Assembly: GCA_017560085.1 (NCBI GenBank)
Contig: JAFYPA010000006.1
Location: forward strand, 1 to 39,414
Source: Clostridia bacterium
GTDB taxonomy: Bacteria > Bacillota > Clostridia > Oscillospirales > CAG-382
Direction of reading: 5' to 3'
Length of the DNA: 39,414 nt
Part shown: positions 14,701 to 23,053 of the stretch, piece by piece
How positions within the stretch are numbered: the stretch's first letter is position 1
How the letters are laid out: each line of letters begins with the position of its first letter
Translations under genes and position numbers: made by a program
Notes under the pieces: generated by a model
Database searches by the model: none
What the model saw: only the letters and a program-made list of their open reading frames with translations
What the model was told of the DNA's origin: nothing

Positions 14701-15882
14701 TCAGTCAAGACCGGGAATGGTAACTTCGATTTCGTGACCAACCTCGGAGGACTTAACAATACCGTCGATAATAGCCTGGTTGATGATAATCTGGCTTGAG
14801 GGAATGGGAGAAGGTGTGCCGTTCTTGATTGCGTCAAGGAAGGAACGAATCTTCATATCAACATTGGATACGCCCTCGGGATTCTTGAGAAGGGGTACGA
14901 TTGTTTCTGTGGGCTTGCCGCAGATGTCGTGGTAAATCTTCATAGCGCCGCCTACAGAGCCGTTCCAGCAGTCTGTGGAGGGGATTCTGAGAGAGCCCTT
15001 CTTACCCATGATGATTGTATCACCGGGAGTGTCAAGGTGCATATACCATGCAATTCTGAAGTCGAGAACAACGCCGTTGTCAAGACGGATATATGCGGAT
15101 GCGAAATCGTCAACCGCAAAGAGGTCAGCAAACTTCTGCTGCTCGCACTTGCAGTCTGTCTTTGTTGTATATGCCTCGGGAGTCTTACCGAAGAAGCCGG
15201 AGATTCTGCCGGAGATTGTTACGGGCTTGGGATAGCCCATAGCATTAAGACACATATCGAGAGAGTAGCATCCGATGTCACCGATAGCACCGAGAACACC
15301 CTTGTCGCCTTCGATGAAGGTTGTGGACCAGCCTACGGGAATACCGTGTCTTCTGCCGCCGCCTGTCTGGATGTAGTAGATTTCACCAAGCTCGCCGCTT
15401 TCAACAATCTGCTTGATCATCTTCATGTTAGCATCGAATCTGGGCTGGAAGCCGATGGAAAGCACCTTTCCGCTTTCCTTTTCAGCCTTTCTTACAGCAA
15501 CCGCTTCTTCAAGAGTTACCGTGAAGGGCTTTTCGAGAAGTACGTTAAGACCGTGCTCCATAGCATAAATAGCACAGGGTGCGTGCTGGCTGTTATATGT
15601 ACATACGGAAACCGCATCAAGCTGATTTTCCGCAATCATCTGCTTGTAGTCAACATAGTCCTTGGCATCTGTAAGGTTGTAGTTGTCAAGGAACTTACGT
15701 GCCTTGCCTTCAACGAGGTCTGCGCCGCAAACAATTTCAACATCGGGCTGGTTGAGGTACGCCTTGATGTGTGAGTTTGCGATACCGCCTGTACCGATGA
15801 AGCCGATTCTGAGCTTCTTGGAAGCATCAATCTTTGTTTCGGTCATATTCTGATCGAATCTGTCAAGTACATTATCTGCCAT
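14701..15882 (-). CDS. Gfo/Idh/MocA family oxidoreductase
   Basis: A 393-residue NAD(P)-dependent dehydrogenase. The Rossmann glycine motif GFIGTGGIA (27-35) follows a 23-residue N-terminal extension, EKPF lies at 117-120 with catalytic Lys118, and the active-site segment GAIGDIGCYSLDM is at about 202-214. A Cys-x-Cys and a Trp/His-rich region near the C-terminus are not diagnostic. The ATG at 15882 has GGAGG 6 nt upstream; a longer frame exists but lacks a ribosome binding site. It is probably a sugar or inositol oxidoreductase. It is only distantly similar to the enzyme at 8937-9992. The SD lies in a possible hairpin (15889-15913). Confidence 0.93.
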   Translation of the reverse strand: MADNVLDRFDQNMTETKIDASKKLRIGFIGTGGIANSHIKAYLNQPDVEIVCGADLVEGKARKFLDNYNLTDAKDYVDYKQMIAENQLDAVSVCTYNSQHAPCAIYAMEHGLNVLLEKPFTVTLEEAVAVRKAEKESGKVLSIGFQPRFDANMKMIKQIVESGELGEIYYIQTGGGRRHGIPVGWSTTFIEGDKGVLGAIGDIGCYSLDMCLNAMGYPKPVTISGRISGFFGKTPEAYTTKTDCKCEQQKFADLFAVDDFASAYIRLDNGVVLDFRIAWYMHLDTPGDTIIMGKKGSLRIPSTDCWNGSVGGAMKIYHDICGKPTETIVPLLKNPEGVSNVDMKIRSFLDAIKNGTPSPIPSSQIIINQAIIDGIVKSSEVGHEIEVTIPGLD

Positions 15883-15888
15883 GATAAT

Positions 15889-15913
15889 CCTCCGTCGGAG
15901 ATTTTCTCTCCGT
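15889..15913 (-). promoter_or_regulatory. Mutually exclusive hairpins over the SD
   Basis: On the minus strand CGGAGA-GAAAA-TCTCCG forms a 6-bp hairpin directly before ACGGAGG. The same CTCCG can instead pair with the CGGAG that is part of the Shine-Dalgarno. This could be a simple translational switch or chance in a GGAG-rich leader. Confidence 0.4.
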
Positions 15914-16043
15914 TTCAATAAATGTATTTGTATCGGAAGGGGCTTTCCGCCATGACCCTCCATACGGGTTTATTCTAAACGCATTTTGTGTCCTTGATTA
16001 CATACATTTTGTGAACGAATTTATTTTATCGCCAAATTTTAGC

Positions 16044-16075
16044 AAAAGAAAAAGAGCCCGACAGGCGTCAGGCTC
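16044..16075 (-). terminator. Terminator of the XRE gene
   Basis: GAGCCTGAC and GTCGGGCTC form a 9-bp stem with a 4-nt loop (16075-16054) followed by TTTTTCTTTT. Confidence 0.9.
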
Positions 16076-16083
16076 GTATTGAC

Positions 16084-16344
16084 TTAATTGAATCTTCCGT
16101 CGCTTTCTATGTCAAGAAACCATTCAACGGGCTTTTTGAGTGCTATTGCAATCGCACGGAGCTCATAGTCCGCTACGAAGCGCTCAAAGTTTTCGATTCT
16201 GCTTATGCACTTCTGAGTGATAATTACATTTTCAAGCTGGAGACGGAGTGCAAGGTCGTACTGTGAGTAGCCGAGCTCGCGTCTTGCGTCTCTTACCTTT
16301 GCGCCGATGATGTTTGATTTACCGTTGTATGCGTATATCTTCAT
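16084..16344 (-). CDS. XRE-family helix-turn-helix protein
   Basis: An 86-residue DNA-binding protein. The helix-turn-helix region spans about residues 15-60, with the family pattern VRDARRELGYSQYDLALRL, then ISRIE, and a following AIAIALKKPVEWFL helix. There is no additional sensor domain, so it is a stand-alone regulator. The ATG at 16344 is taken because MKIYAYNGKS leads directly into the HTH; AAGG lies 12 nt upstream, a little far. A possible promoter has TATAAT at 16457-16452. It is transcribed away from rubrerythrin, and the target is unknown. Confidence 0.85.
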   Translation of the reverse strand: MKIYAYNGKSNIIGAKVRDARRELGYSQYDLALRLQLENVIITQKCISRIENFERFVADYELRAIAIALKKPVEWFLDIESDGRFN

Positions 16345-16660
16345 TTGCCGAATTAACCTTCTTCCTTCGCACGGGTGGTATTGTAAATGTATTTGTTTGC
16401 AGACAGGATTTCGGTAAACAAAAATTTGCCATAGAAATGTCCTTTGCAATCATTATATATGTTTTATCATATTTTCAGAAAAAAACAGCCCTAATAATGA
16501 CTTAATCCGCAATTTCTCGACCAAAATTTCTTAAAAATTTTATAAACTAACTATTTTTCACCAAAGCAACAGACCTCATACACCAAAAACACACCCGCGG
16601 CATACTATATCACAGAGCCGAAGCGCTCAAAACAACGAAAGGAAACGGCGTGATAAATAT
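16345..16660. other. Divergent XRE-rubrerythrin intergenic region
   Basis: This 316-bp region is A/T-rich. It has a TATAAT at 16457-16452 (minus strand) with a poor -35, suited to the XRE gene. I find no good promoter for rubrerythrin on the plus strand; the best -10 candidates near 16604-16610 lack a -35, so an activator or alternative sigma factor is possible. No other feature was seen. Confidence 0.5.
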
Positions 16661-17206
16661 ATGAACAACAGTGTACATTCAGCCCTTGGCGGCACACAGA
16701 CACAGCAGAATCTCACGGATGCCTTCGCAGGCGAGGCGCGCTCCGCAATGAGATACCGTATTTTTTCGGAGGCGGCAAGGAATGGCGGAGACCCCGTGCT
16801 TTCCAAAATTCTGCACGACTTTGCGGAAAATGAGCTTCAGCACGCAGAGCTTTGGATGAGATACCTCGGCGAGGTTGGAGACGATGTTCAGAACATTGAA
16901 GCAATTCTCGCCTCCGAGGAGTACGAAGCCGAATCAATGTACCCCGAATACGCAAGCACCGCAAGAGACGAGGGCTTCTCCGAGATTGCCGAGAAATTCG
17001 ACTACACCGCAAGCACCGAGCAGAATCATCTGCGAATTCTCTCCGACTATCTTGAAAAGCTCCGTGACGGCACACTTTACACCTCCGAGGAGGAAGCAGG
17101 CTGGCTTTGCACAAACTGCGGCTATGTTCACGAGGGCACGCAGGCTCCCGAAAGATGTCCGCTCTGCGGATATCCGAGAGGCTACTTTGTGAAGGAGTCC
17201 GACTGA
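16661..17206 (+). CDS. rbr: Rubrerythrin
   Basis: A 181-residue non-heme di-iron peroxidase that reduces hydrogen peroxide in anaerobes. The ferritin-like domain carries Glu25, Glu58 and His61 (ENELQHAELW) and the second EQNHLRIL motif. The C-terminal rubredoxin-like domain has two CxxC knuckles, CTNCGY and CPLCGY, that bind one iron. Length and order are standard. AAAGGA lies about 16 nt before the ATG, which is rather far, but an earlier GTG is out of frame. It is convergent with typA and shares a bidirectional terminator. It supports an anaerobic lifestyle. Confidence 0.97.
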   Translation: MNNSVHSALGGTQTQQNLTDAFAGEARSAMRYRIFSEAARNGGDPVLSKILHDFAENELQHAELWMRYLGEVGDDVQNIEAILASEEYEAESMYPEYASTARDEGFSEIAEKFDYTASTEQNHLRILSDYLEKLRDGTLYTSEEEAGWLCTNCGYVHEGTQAPERCPLCGYPRGYFVKESD

Positions 17207-17212
17207 GCGGTA

Positions 17213-17255
17213 AAAAAGGGCGCGTACATTTTCCGTACACGCCCGCTTTTCTTTA
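17213..17255. terminator. Bidirectional terminator between rubrerythrin and typA
   Basis: GGGCGCGTAC and GTACACGCCC pair at 9 of 10 positions around ATTTTCC. An A-run lies on the left and CTTTTCTTT on the right, so it can stop transcripts from both convergent genes. Confidence 0.85.
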
Positions 17256-19085
17256 TCAGCCGTTATTCTTGAGCTTTGCGTTAGCCTTTGCTCTGTCAAC
17301 ATTATTAAGGATAGCCTTACGGAGTCTTATGCTCTTGGGTGTAACCTCGATAAGCTCGTCCTCGTTGATGTATTCTATAGCCTCTTCAAGGGAGAAGAAC
17401 TTGGGAGTAATAAGTCTGAGTGCTTCATCCGCACCTGTGGAGCGCACGGCGGTCATGTGCTTCTTCTTACATACGTTTACAACAATGTCGTCACTCTTGG
17501 GTGTCTCGCCGACAATCTGTCCCTCGTATACGTTCATAGCCTCCTTGATGAACATAAGACCTCTGTCCTGAACCTGGAAGATACCGTACTTTGTGGTAAC
17601 GCCGTTTTCGTATGCGATGAGAGAGCCTGAATCTCTCTTTATAATCTGACCCTTTACGGGCTCGTAATCAAAGAATATGGAGGAAAGAATACCTTCACCG
17701 TGGGTGTCCGTAAGAAATTCGTTTCTGTAGCCGAAAAGACCTCTTGTGGGAATGTGGAAGGTAAGCTTTGTTCTGTCGCCTCTGGGAGTCATATCGAGAA
17801 GCTCGCCCTTACGCTCACCGAGTCTCTGCATAACCGCACCGACATAAATTTCGGGAACCTCGCAGATAACCTCCTCGACAGGCTCGCATTCGACGCCATC
17901 AATCATCTTTGTAAGAACCTTGGGAGCGGAAACCTGAAGCTCATAGCCCTCGCGTCTCATTGTTTCGATAAGGATGGAGAGATGCATTTCGCCTCTGCCC
18001 GCAACCTTGAAGCTTTCGGTGGAGTCCGTTTCGGAAACACGAAGGGATACGTCTTTAAGAAGCTCCTTGAAGAGTCTTGCGCGAAGATGACGGGATGTGC
18101 AGAACTTACCCTCCTGACCTGCGAAGGGAGAGTCGTTTACGGAGAAGGTCATTTCAAGTGTAGGCTCGGAAATCTTTGCAAAGGGAAGTGCCTCGGGTGC
18201 ATCTACATCGCAGATTGTATCACCGATTGTAACGTCCGCAATACCGGAAAGACAAACGATATCACCCGCAACAACCTCGTCAACGGTGTTCTTTCCGAGA
18301 CCGTCAATCTGGTAAAGGTTTACTATCTTTGAGCGATAGTCCGCGTGAGTTCCGAGGAAGTTTGAAACCATAACCTCGGCGTTCTTTCTGATTGTACCTC
18401 TTTCAACTCTGCCGATGGCAATTCTGCCTACATATTCGTTGTAGTCGATGGAGGAAACAAGCATCTGGGCTGTGCCCTCAATGTCAACCTCGGGGGGATC
18501 TATATGATTTACGATAGACTCAAAGAGTGCTGTAAGGTCGGGGTCCTGCTGCTCTGCGGAAAGGGACGCCGTACCGTTTCTTCCCGAGCAGAATACGATG
18601 GGGCTGTCAAGCTGGTCGTCGTCCGCACCGAGGTCTATAAAGAGCTCGAGCACCTCGTCGATAACCTCGTTGATTCTCGCACCGGGCTTATCTATTTTAT
18701 TTACGACAATTACAATCTTGTGACCGAGCTCAAGAGCCTTGCCGAGAACGAATCTTGTCTGGGGCATAGGACCCTCCTGGGCGTCAACAAGAAGAAGAAC
18801 GCCGTCAACCATCTTAAGAACACGCTCAACCTCACCGCCGAAGTCTGCGTGACCGGGGGTGTCTACTACGTTAATCTTGATATCCTTGTAAATAAGGGAT
18901 GTGTTCTTTGCAAGAATTGTGATACCTCTTTCCTTTTCGAGGTCGTTGGAGTCCATGACTCTTTCCTGAACAACCTGGTTTTCTCTGAAGGTACCGCTTT
19001 GCTTGAGCATTTCATCAACAAGTGTGGTCTTGCCGTGGTCAACGTGGGCAACTATAGCAATGTTTCGAAGCTCGTTTCTTATCAT
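17256..19085 (-). CDS. typA: Translational GTPase TypA/BipA
   Basis: A 609-residue ribosome-binding GTPase of the EF-G/LepA superfamily that takes part in 50S assembly and stress adaptation. G1 is AHVDHGKT (13-20), then [17 protein letters not shown] and NKIDKPGAR. After the G domain come the EF-Tu-like domain 2, the EF-G III/V-like domains ([19 protein letters not shown]) and the BipA-specific C-terminus with [16 protein letters not shown]. The ATG at 19085 has AAAGGA 9 nt upstream and begins the conserved [16 protein letters not shown]; the longer frame overlaps the promoter transcript. It is monocistronic. Confidence 0.97.
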   Translation of the reverse strand: MIRNELRNIAIVAHVDHGKTTLVDEMLKQSGTFRENQVVQERVMDSNDLEKERGITILAKNTSLIYKDIKINVVDTPGHADFGGEVERVLKMVDGVLLLVDAQEGPMPQTRFVLGKALELGHKIVIVVNKIDKPGARINEVIDEVLELFIDLGADDDQLDSPIVFCSGRNGTASLSAEQQDPDLTALFESIVNHIDPPEVDIEGTAQMLVSSIDYNEYVGRIAIGRVERGTIRKNAEVMVSNFLGTHADYRSKIVNLYQIDGLGKNTVDEVVAGDIVCLSGIADVTIGDTICDVDAPEALPFAKISEPTLEMTFSVNDSPFAGQEGKFCTSRHLRARLFKELLKDVSLRVSETDSTESFKVAGRGEMHLSILIETMRREGYELQVSAPKVLTKMIDGVECEPVEEVICEVPEIYVGAVMQRLGERKGELLDMTPRGDRTKLTFHIPTRGLFGYRNEFLTDTHGEGILSSIFFDYEPVKGQIIKRDSGSLIAYENGVTTKYGIFQVQDRGLMFIKEAMNVYEGQIVGETPKSDDIVVNVCKKKHMTAVRSTGADEALRLITPKFFSLEEAIEYINEDELIEVTPKSIRLRKAILNNVDRAKANAKLKNNG

Positions 19086-19154
19086 CTGTAACTGTCCTTT
19101 CGATTTTTCACCGCTTCCTGCGGCTTTCTTTCTTACTTTTTCTTCCGACTTTAT

Positions 19155-19183
19155 ATTATATAACATATTTTCTCCGCCGTCAA
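19155..19183 (-). promoter_or_regulatory. Promoter of typA
   Basis: TTGACG (19183-19178), 17-bp spacer, TATAAT (19160-19155) on the minus strand, 69 bp before the start codon. Confidence 0.85.
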
Positions 19184-19303
19184 AGGGGAGAATGCATTAT
19201 TTACATTTTTCGCAATATAGATTAACATTATAAATTATTTTTCCGCAAATATCCCGCGCTGATTTCTCATAAGATGTATAAAAAATCCACGGAGGAACAA
19301 AAA

Positions 19304-19855
19304 ATGCGTCTCGGATATATGCGAGAAATCGCCGAAAAATCCCTCAGTCACACCGCTCACAGTATCCGCACCGGTCTCTACGATACTCCGTCCGTCCTGA
19401 TGTCCGCCCATACGGCAAAGCTTCTCTGTGAACGAAGACGGGATTACACCGAGCTTTCCCGCGGGGTAATACGCCTTATCGGGCAAGGCACATCGCTCTA
19501 CTGTGCTACGCTCGGGGCGTATGAAAATCTGCAGAGGGCAACAGTGCAGTCAAGGGAATTCTTTGAATCAAGTAAAAGCATCGCACAAAGGACTCTTATG
19601 CTTTTCGGCAGCTTCGGCATATGCGAAAATGCTTCCGACCGTCTTGAGCGCATAATTTCTCTCACGGCGGAAATAGAAGGATGTCTGTGCGATTCGCGGT
19701 GCCTCAGATTTTCAATTCTCTCAAGATGCGGAAAAATATTCTACGCTCTGCCCGAGCTGGAATTTGTCGGACTATGCGAGGTTATCCTCGATAAATCGCT
19801 GAGGCTTGCCGACTTATCCTCGGAAGTATATAATAAATTTACTCTTTGCACTTGA
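19304..19855 (+). CDS. Protein of unknown function, 183 residues
   Basis: I do not recognise this protein. It is soluble-looking and mostly helical, with no signal peptide, membrane segment or repeated motif. It has several cysteines, including a CDSRC run near residue 137. The ATG at 19304 has GGAGGA 7 nt upstream, a good reason to prefer it over the ATG at 19274. It is divergent from typA and its 3' end overlaps the promoter of the downstream pseudouridine synthase gene (TTGAAA begins at the stop codon). No function is proposed. Confidence 0.7.
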   Translation: MRLGYMREIAEKSLSHTAHSIRTGLYDTPSVLMSAHTAKLLCERRRDYTELSRGVIRLIGQGTSLYCATLGAYENLQRATVQSREFFESSKSIAQRTLMLFGSFGICENASDRLERIISLTAEIEGCLCDSRCLRFSILSRCGKIFYALPELEFVGLCEVILDKSLRLADLSSEVYNKFTLCT

Positions 19856-19880
19856 AAAAGCTCGTAGGTTGTGCTATTAT
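19852..19880 (+). promoter_or_regulatory. Promoter of the pseudouridine synthase-lipoprotein unit
   Basis: TTGAAA (19852-19857), 17-bp spacer, TATTAT (19875-19880) with an extended TGC. It starts in the stop codon of the preceding gene. Confidence 0.65.
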
Positions 19881-19918
19881 ATAATGGTAAATGTATAAAA
19901 AGAGAGGAATTGCTAAAT

Positions 19919-20623
19919 ATGATAAAGGTACTCTACCGTGACAAATTCATAATTGCAGTAAACAAGCCCTGCGGAATGCTGTCCGAGCCGTCACCCACAG
20001 AGGAAAGCTCGGTGCTGCTTGAAACTGCAAATGCTGAAAATATTCCTCTCCCTCTGCCCGTGCACAGGCTTGACAGAAATGTTTCGGGGCTTATGCTTCT
20101 TGCAAGAAACAGCTCCGCCGCGGGCAAATTCTCGGCACTTGTTTCCGAGCGTGCAATGAACAAGGAATACCTTGCCATAGTCCACGGAAAGCCCACCGAG
20201 GACAGCGGAATATACAAGGATCTGCTCTTTAAGGATTCCTCCTGCAACAAAAGCTATGTTGTTGACAAAATGCGAAAGGGCGTCAAGGAAGCCTCGCTGG
20301 AGTACAGAACAATTTCCGTAAAAGAGTCCGAGGACGGCATTCTTTCCCTTGTGAGAATAAGGCTTCATACGGGACGGACACATCAGATTCGCGTACAGTT
20401 TTCCTCAAGGCAGACTCCCCTTTTCGGCGACGGAAAGTACGGAAGTCACACAAACCGAGGCGAAATCGCTCTGTGCAGCGCGAGAATGTCCTTTGTTCAT
20501 CCCTTCACGAAAAAGAGTGTTGACATCCGCAATCTTCCGAGCCCGGACGGTTATCCGTGGAATCTGTTTGCGGATTTGTTCAAAACGGAAATGTTCGATG
20601 AGAGCATCCTCGAAAATCAATAA
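19919..20623 (+). CDS. RluA-family RNA pseudouridine synthase
   Basis: A 234-residue enzyme that isomerises uridine to pseudouridine in rRNA or tRNA. The catalytic motif is HRLDRNVSGL with Asp52, preceded by AVNKPCGM (13-20) and followed by the KEYLAIVHG, RLHTGRTHQIRVQF and GDGKYG blocks typical of the RluA group. There is no S4 domain, so it resembles RluA/TruC-like short members rather than RluD. The ATG at 19919 begins the family core, with GAGAGG about 10 nt upstream. A lipoprotein gene follows after 21 bp. The RNA target cannot be assigned. Confidence 0.93.
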   Translation: MIKVLYRDKFIIAVNKPCGMLSEPSPTEESSVLLETANAENIPLPLPVHRLDRNVSGLMLLARNSSAAGKFSALVSERAMNKEYLAIVHGKPTEDSGIYKDLLFKDSSCNKSYVVDKMRKGVKEASLEYRTISVKESEDGILSLVRIRLHTGRTHQIRVQFSSRQTPLFGDGKYGSHTNRGEIALCSARMSFVHPFTKKSVDIRNLPSPDGYPWNLFADLFKTEMFDESILENQ

Positions 20624-20644
20624 AAATACGGAAAGGAAAGCAAA

Positions 20645-21913
20645 ATGAATTTCAAAAATACACTTAAATTCTGCACGGCTTCGCTTCTGTGCCTGCTTAC
20701 TCTCGCCTCCTGCGACAAGAAGACAGAGGAAAAGCCTGACGAAACCGACAACAGTCAGGTTGAAAATCCCACTCCCGAAAACACGGATACCGCACTTCCC
20801 ACGGAAAAATACGATGTTCCGCTTGTGACCTCCCTTGAAATCACAGACGAGGTGCCCGGTGACTATTACTCCATAACCGCAATGACGGACGGAGTGTTCA
20901 AGGTATTTGCCGATGACTTTTCGATGGGTCTTATGAAGGCAGACGGCAAGCTTATTCTCCCCTGTGAGTACAGCACCGCAAGAAGCATAAAGGACAATGT
21001 CACCGCCGTGAGAAACGATATGGGTATGTGGGGCTTCTTCAATGTTGATTCGGAGAGCTTCATTCTCGGATGCGAAAACGATTCGGTGTACGATTTCTCG
21101 GAGGGAATAGGTCTTTACAGTCCCGACGGAAAAGTCTACAGATATATTTACCCCGACGGCTCGGTTGCCATTGACAGAGATTTCTTCGAGGCGGCTCCCT
21201 TCTCGGACGGTCTTGCAAGAGTATTCAGCGAAATCGGTATCGGATATATAAACAAGGACGGCAAAATCGAAATCTACTGTGACTACGACAACTTCGACGA
21301 TTTCCACGAGGGAATGGCAAGAGTTGCGGAAAAGAATGTATTCGGCTACATCGGTAAGGACGGCAAATTGAAGTTCAATATGAAGTCAACCGCCATCTAC
21401 AACTACAAGGACGGCGCGGCGGCATTCGTCGTAGGAGGTCTTATAGGCTACATCGACAAGGAATCAAGAGTACTCGCAGAGCCGATTTACACTTCTCCCG
21501 ACAGAAACAGAACAGACGAATACTTCCGCTTCGAATGCGGAGTCGCTCCCGTTATGAAGGACGGCAAGTACGGCTTCATAAACAAGGACGGCGAGCTTGT
21601 GATAGACGCAATATACGACGATGTTCATTATGCCGTTGACGGTATAATCAGAGTAAGAAATGACAAGCTCTACGGCTATATAACCACAGACGGAGAGAAA
21701 ATCACCGACTGCATATTCGAGGAAGCAGGTCTTTTCCACAGCGGAGTCGCAAAGGTAAGAAAGGACGGCAAATACTACTTCATCAACAAGGAAGGCACAG
21801 ACCTCTGTACCGAGCACTTTGACGACGCAACGGAATTCTCCGACGGAACTGCCTTTGCAGTGAAGCAGGGCACAAAGCAGTGGACAAGAGTCACCGTAGG
21901 CAAATCCGAATAA
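20645..21913 (+). CDS. WG-repeat lipoprotein
   Basis: A 422-residue surface lipoprotein. The N-terminus is a lipoprotein signal with the lipobox LASC (lipidated Cys23), followed by an acidic, Pro/Thr-rich linker to about residue 60. The rest is made of WG/KWG-type beta repeats: units such as GYINKDGK, GYIGKDGK, GFINKDGE, GYITTDGE and YFINKEGT recur about every 35-50 residues, usually separated by F/Y-x-D-G/A-R-V elements. Such repeats form extended beta structures of unproven role, perhaps binding. GGAAAGGAAAG precedes the ATG. It is probably co-transcribed with the pseudouridine synthase gene and ends at a clear terminator. Confidence 0.9.
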   Translation: MNFKNTLKFCTASLLCLLTLASCDKKTEEKPDETDNSQVENPTPENTDTALPTEKYDVPLVTSLEITDEVPGDYYSITAMTDGVFKVFADDFSMGLMKADGKLILPCEYSTARSIKDNVTAVRNDMGMWGFFNVDSESFILGCENDSVYDFSEGIGLYSPDGKVYRYIYPDGSVAIDRDFFEAAPFSDGLARVFSEIGIGYINKDGKIEIYCDYDNFDDFHEGMARVAEKNVFGYIGKDGKLKFNMKSTAIYNYKDGAAAFVVGGLIGYIDKESRVLAEPIYTSPDRNRTDEYFRFECGVAPVMKDGKYGFINKDGELVIDAIYDDVHYAVDGIIRVRNDKLYGYITTDGEKITDCIFEEAGLFHSGVAKVRKDGKYYFINKEGTDLCTEHFDDATEFSDGTAFAVKQGTKQWTRVTVGKSE

Positions 21914-21930
21914 TCCCATAAAAATCAATT

Positions 21931-21968
21931 CCCGACAGAAGGAAATCCAACTGTCGGGCAATTTTTTT
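21931..21968 (+). terminator. Terminator of the WG-repeat lipoprotein
   Basis: CCCGACAG (21931-21938) and CTGTCGGG (21951-21958), a perfect 8-bp stem, then CAATTTTTTT. Confidence 0.9.
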
Positions 21969-21973
21969 GCCTA

Positions 21974-22816
21974 TTAATACATTTTCTCAAACACCTGCGG
22001 CGAAACTCCAACTCTTTTTTTGAATAGCCTTGAGAAATAATTGACATCGTCAAAGCCCACAAGGAGTGCAACCTCGCTGACATTGTACTTACGCTCGAGA
22101 AGAAGCTCTCTTGCACGGCGGATACGAAGTCCTATCTGGTAGTCCAGCGGTGGCTGACCTATGTATTCGCGGAATTTTCTGCGGAGGTTTGTTTCACTCA
22201 TGGAGCATATATGGGACAAATCCTTTGCTCTGATGTTTTCGCAGAAGTGGTCTTCTATATATTGCTTTGCCTTTACGAGCACATCGTATTCACCGTTTGC
22301 GCCCTTTGTTCTTATGGCGTCCGAGAAAAACTGGTGAATCATCTCAAAAATCTGAGCCTTGACAAGAAGTGTCGCACCGAACATATTCGTTCCGAATGCG
22401 GAAACCGCCTTTGAGAAAAGCGTCTTGAAGCCGTCAAAGTCCTCCACCGCAATTTTCACGGGCATATCCCCGAAAAGCGGAGCAAAATTCAGCGTGATGT
22501 TATCTCCGTCCGCACCAAGAAGAAAATTCACCGTATAATGAGTAAAGCCCTTCTCTCCGCCCTCGACGGTATATCTTGACATTTCGGGAAGGTACACAAT
22601 CTCACCTATGCCCACCGTGAACATTTCCTCGCCCTCGGAGTTTCTGTAAATGGCAGTTCCGTGAAGAGGACACACAAAGCCGCAGAAATTTCTGCCCTTG
22701 CTGTAGACCGTGCAGGTTTCCCCGCTTCTGTAGGTGCACTTGTGGGCAAGCAGAACCTCGGTGATTTCGATGGAGTTTTCAAAGGACATATCCGTTATAT
22801 TCTGATTTTTCGGCAC
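21974..22816 (-). CDS. AraC-family transcriptional regulator
   Basis: A 280-residue regulator with an N-terminal cupin-like ligand domain (about 15-150) and a C-terminal double HTH (about 180-280). The HTH shows DLSHICSMSETNLRRKFREY, IGLRIRRARELLL and the second-helix signature VSEVALLVGFDDVNYFSRLFKKRVGVSPQVF. I choose the GTG at 22816 because GGAG lies 7 nt upstream; ATG 22783 is an alternative, and the longest frame lacks a ribosome binding site and overlaps the promoter. Sugar-responsive regulation is common for this architecture, but the ligand is unknown. It stands alone; its own promoter is at 22872-22900. Confidence 0.93.
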   Translation of the reverse strand: MPKNQNITDMSFENSIEITEVLLAHKCTYRSGETCTVYSKGRNFCGFVCPLHGTAIYRNSEGEEMFTVGIGEIVYLPEMSRYTVEGGEKGFTHYTVNFLLGADGDNITLNFAPLFGDMPVKIAVEDFDGFKTLFSKAVSAFGTNMFGATLLVKAQIFEMIHQFFSDAIRTKGANGEYDVLVKAKQYIEDHFCENIRAKDLSHICSMSETNLRRKFREYIGQPPLDYQIGLRIRRARELLLERKYNVSEVALLVGFDDVNYFSRLFKKRVGVSPQVFEKMY

Positions 22817-22871
22817 GGCAATTCTCCTCTCAAATGGTGTAATACTGGGATTTTTCCCCGTTTCCGTCTGA

Positions 22872-22900
22872 ATTATAGCACAAAACGACTGCCTTGTCAA
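22872..22900 (-). promoter_or_regulatory. Consensus promoter of the AraC-type gene
   Basis: TTGACA (22900-22895), 17-bp spacer, TATAAT (22877-22872), with an extended TGC. The core is identical to that of the pheA operon promoter. Confidence 0.9.
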
Positions 22901-22920
22901 CACCGAAGCCGCTTTTTTTA

Positions 22921-22986
22921 CGCATTTACATTTCACCCATCGGGGACTCCCATCGCATTTATATTTCCCCCATCGAGGACTCCCAT
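22921..22986. repeat. 33-bp tandem repeat, two copies
   Basis: Adjacent copies at 22921-22953 and 22954-22986 share CGCATTTA-ATTTC-CCCATCG-GGACTCCCAT with 3 mismatches. They lie just behind the araC-type promoter (its upstream side) and ahead of the terminator of the SLH gene. The function is unknown. Confidence 0.85.
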
Positions 22987-23003
22987 CCTGTTTGAACAGG
23001 ACA

Positions 23004-23035
23004 AAAAAAGACTGCGACGGTTAAATCGCAGTCTT
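23004..23035 (-). terminator. Terminator of the SLH surface protein gene
   Basis: AGACTGCGA and TCGCAGTCT form a 9-bp stem with an 8-nt loop, followed by seven T on the minus strand. Confidence 0.9.
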
Positions 23036-23053
23036 AGTTCAATTGAAATTCAA

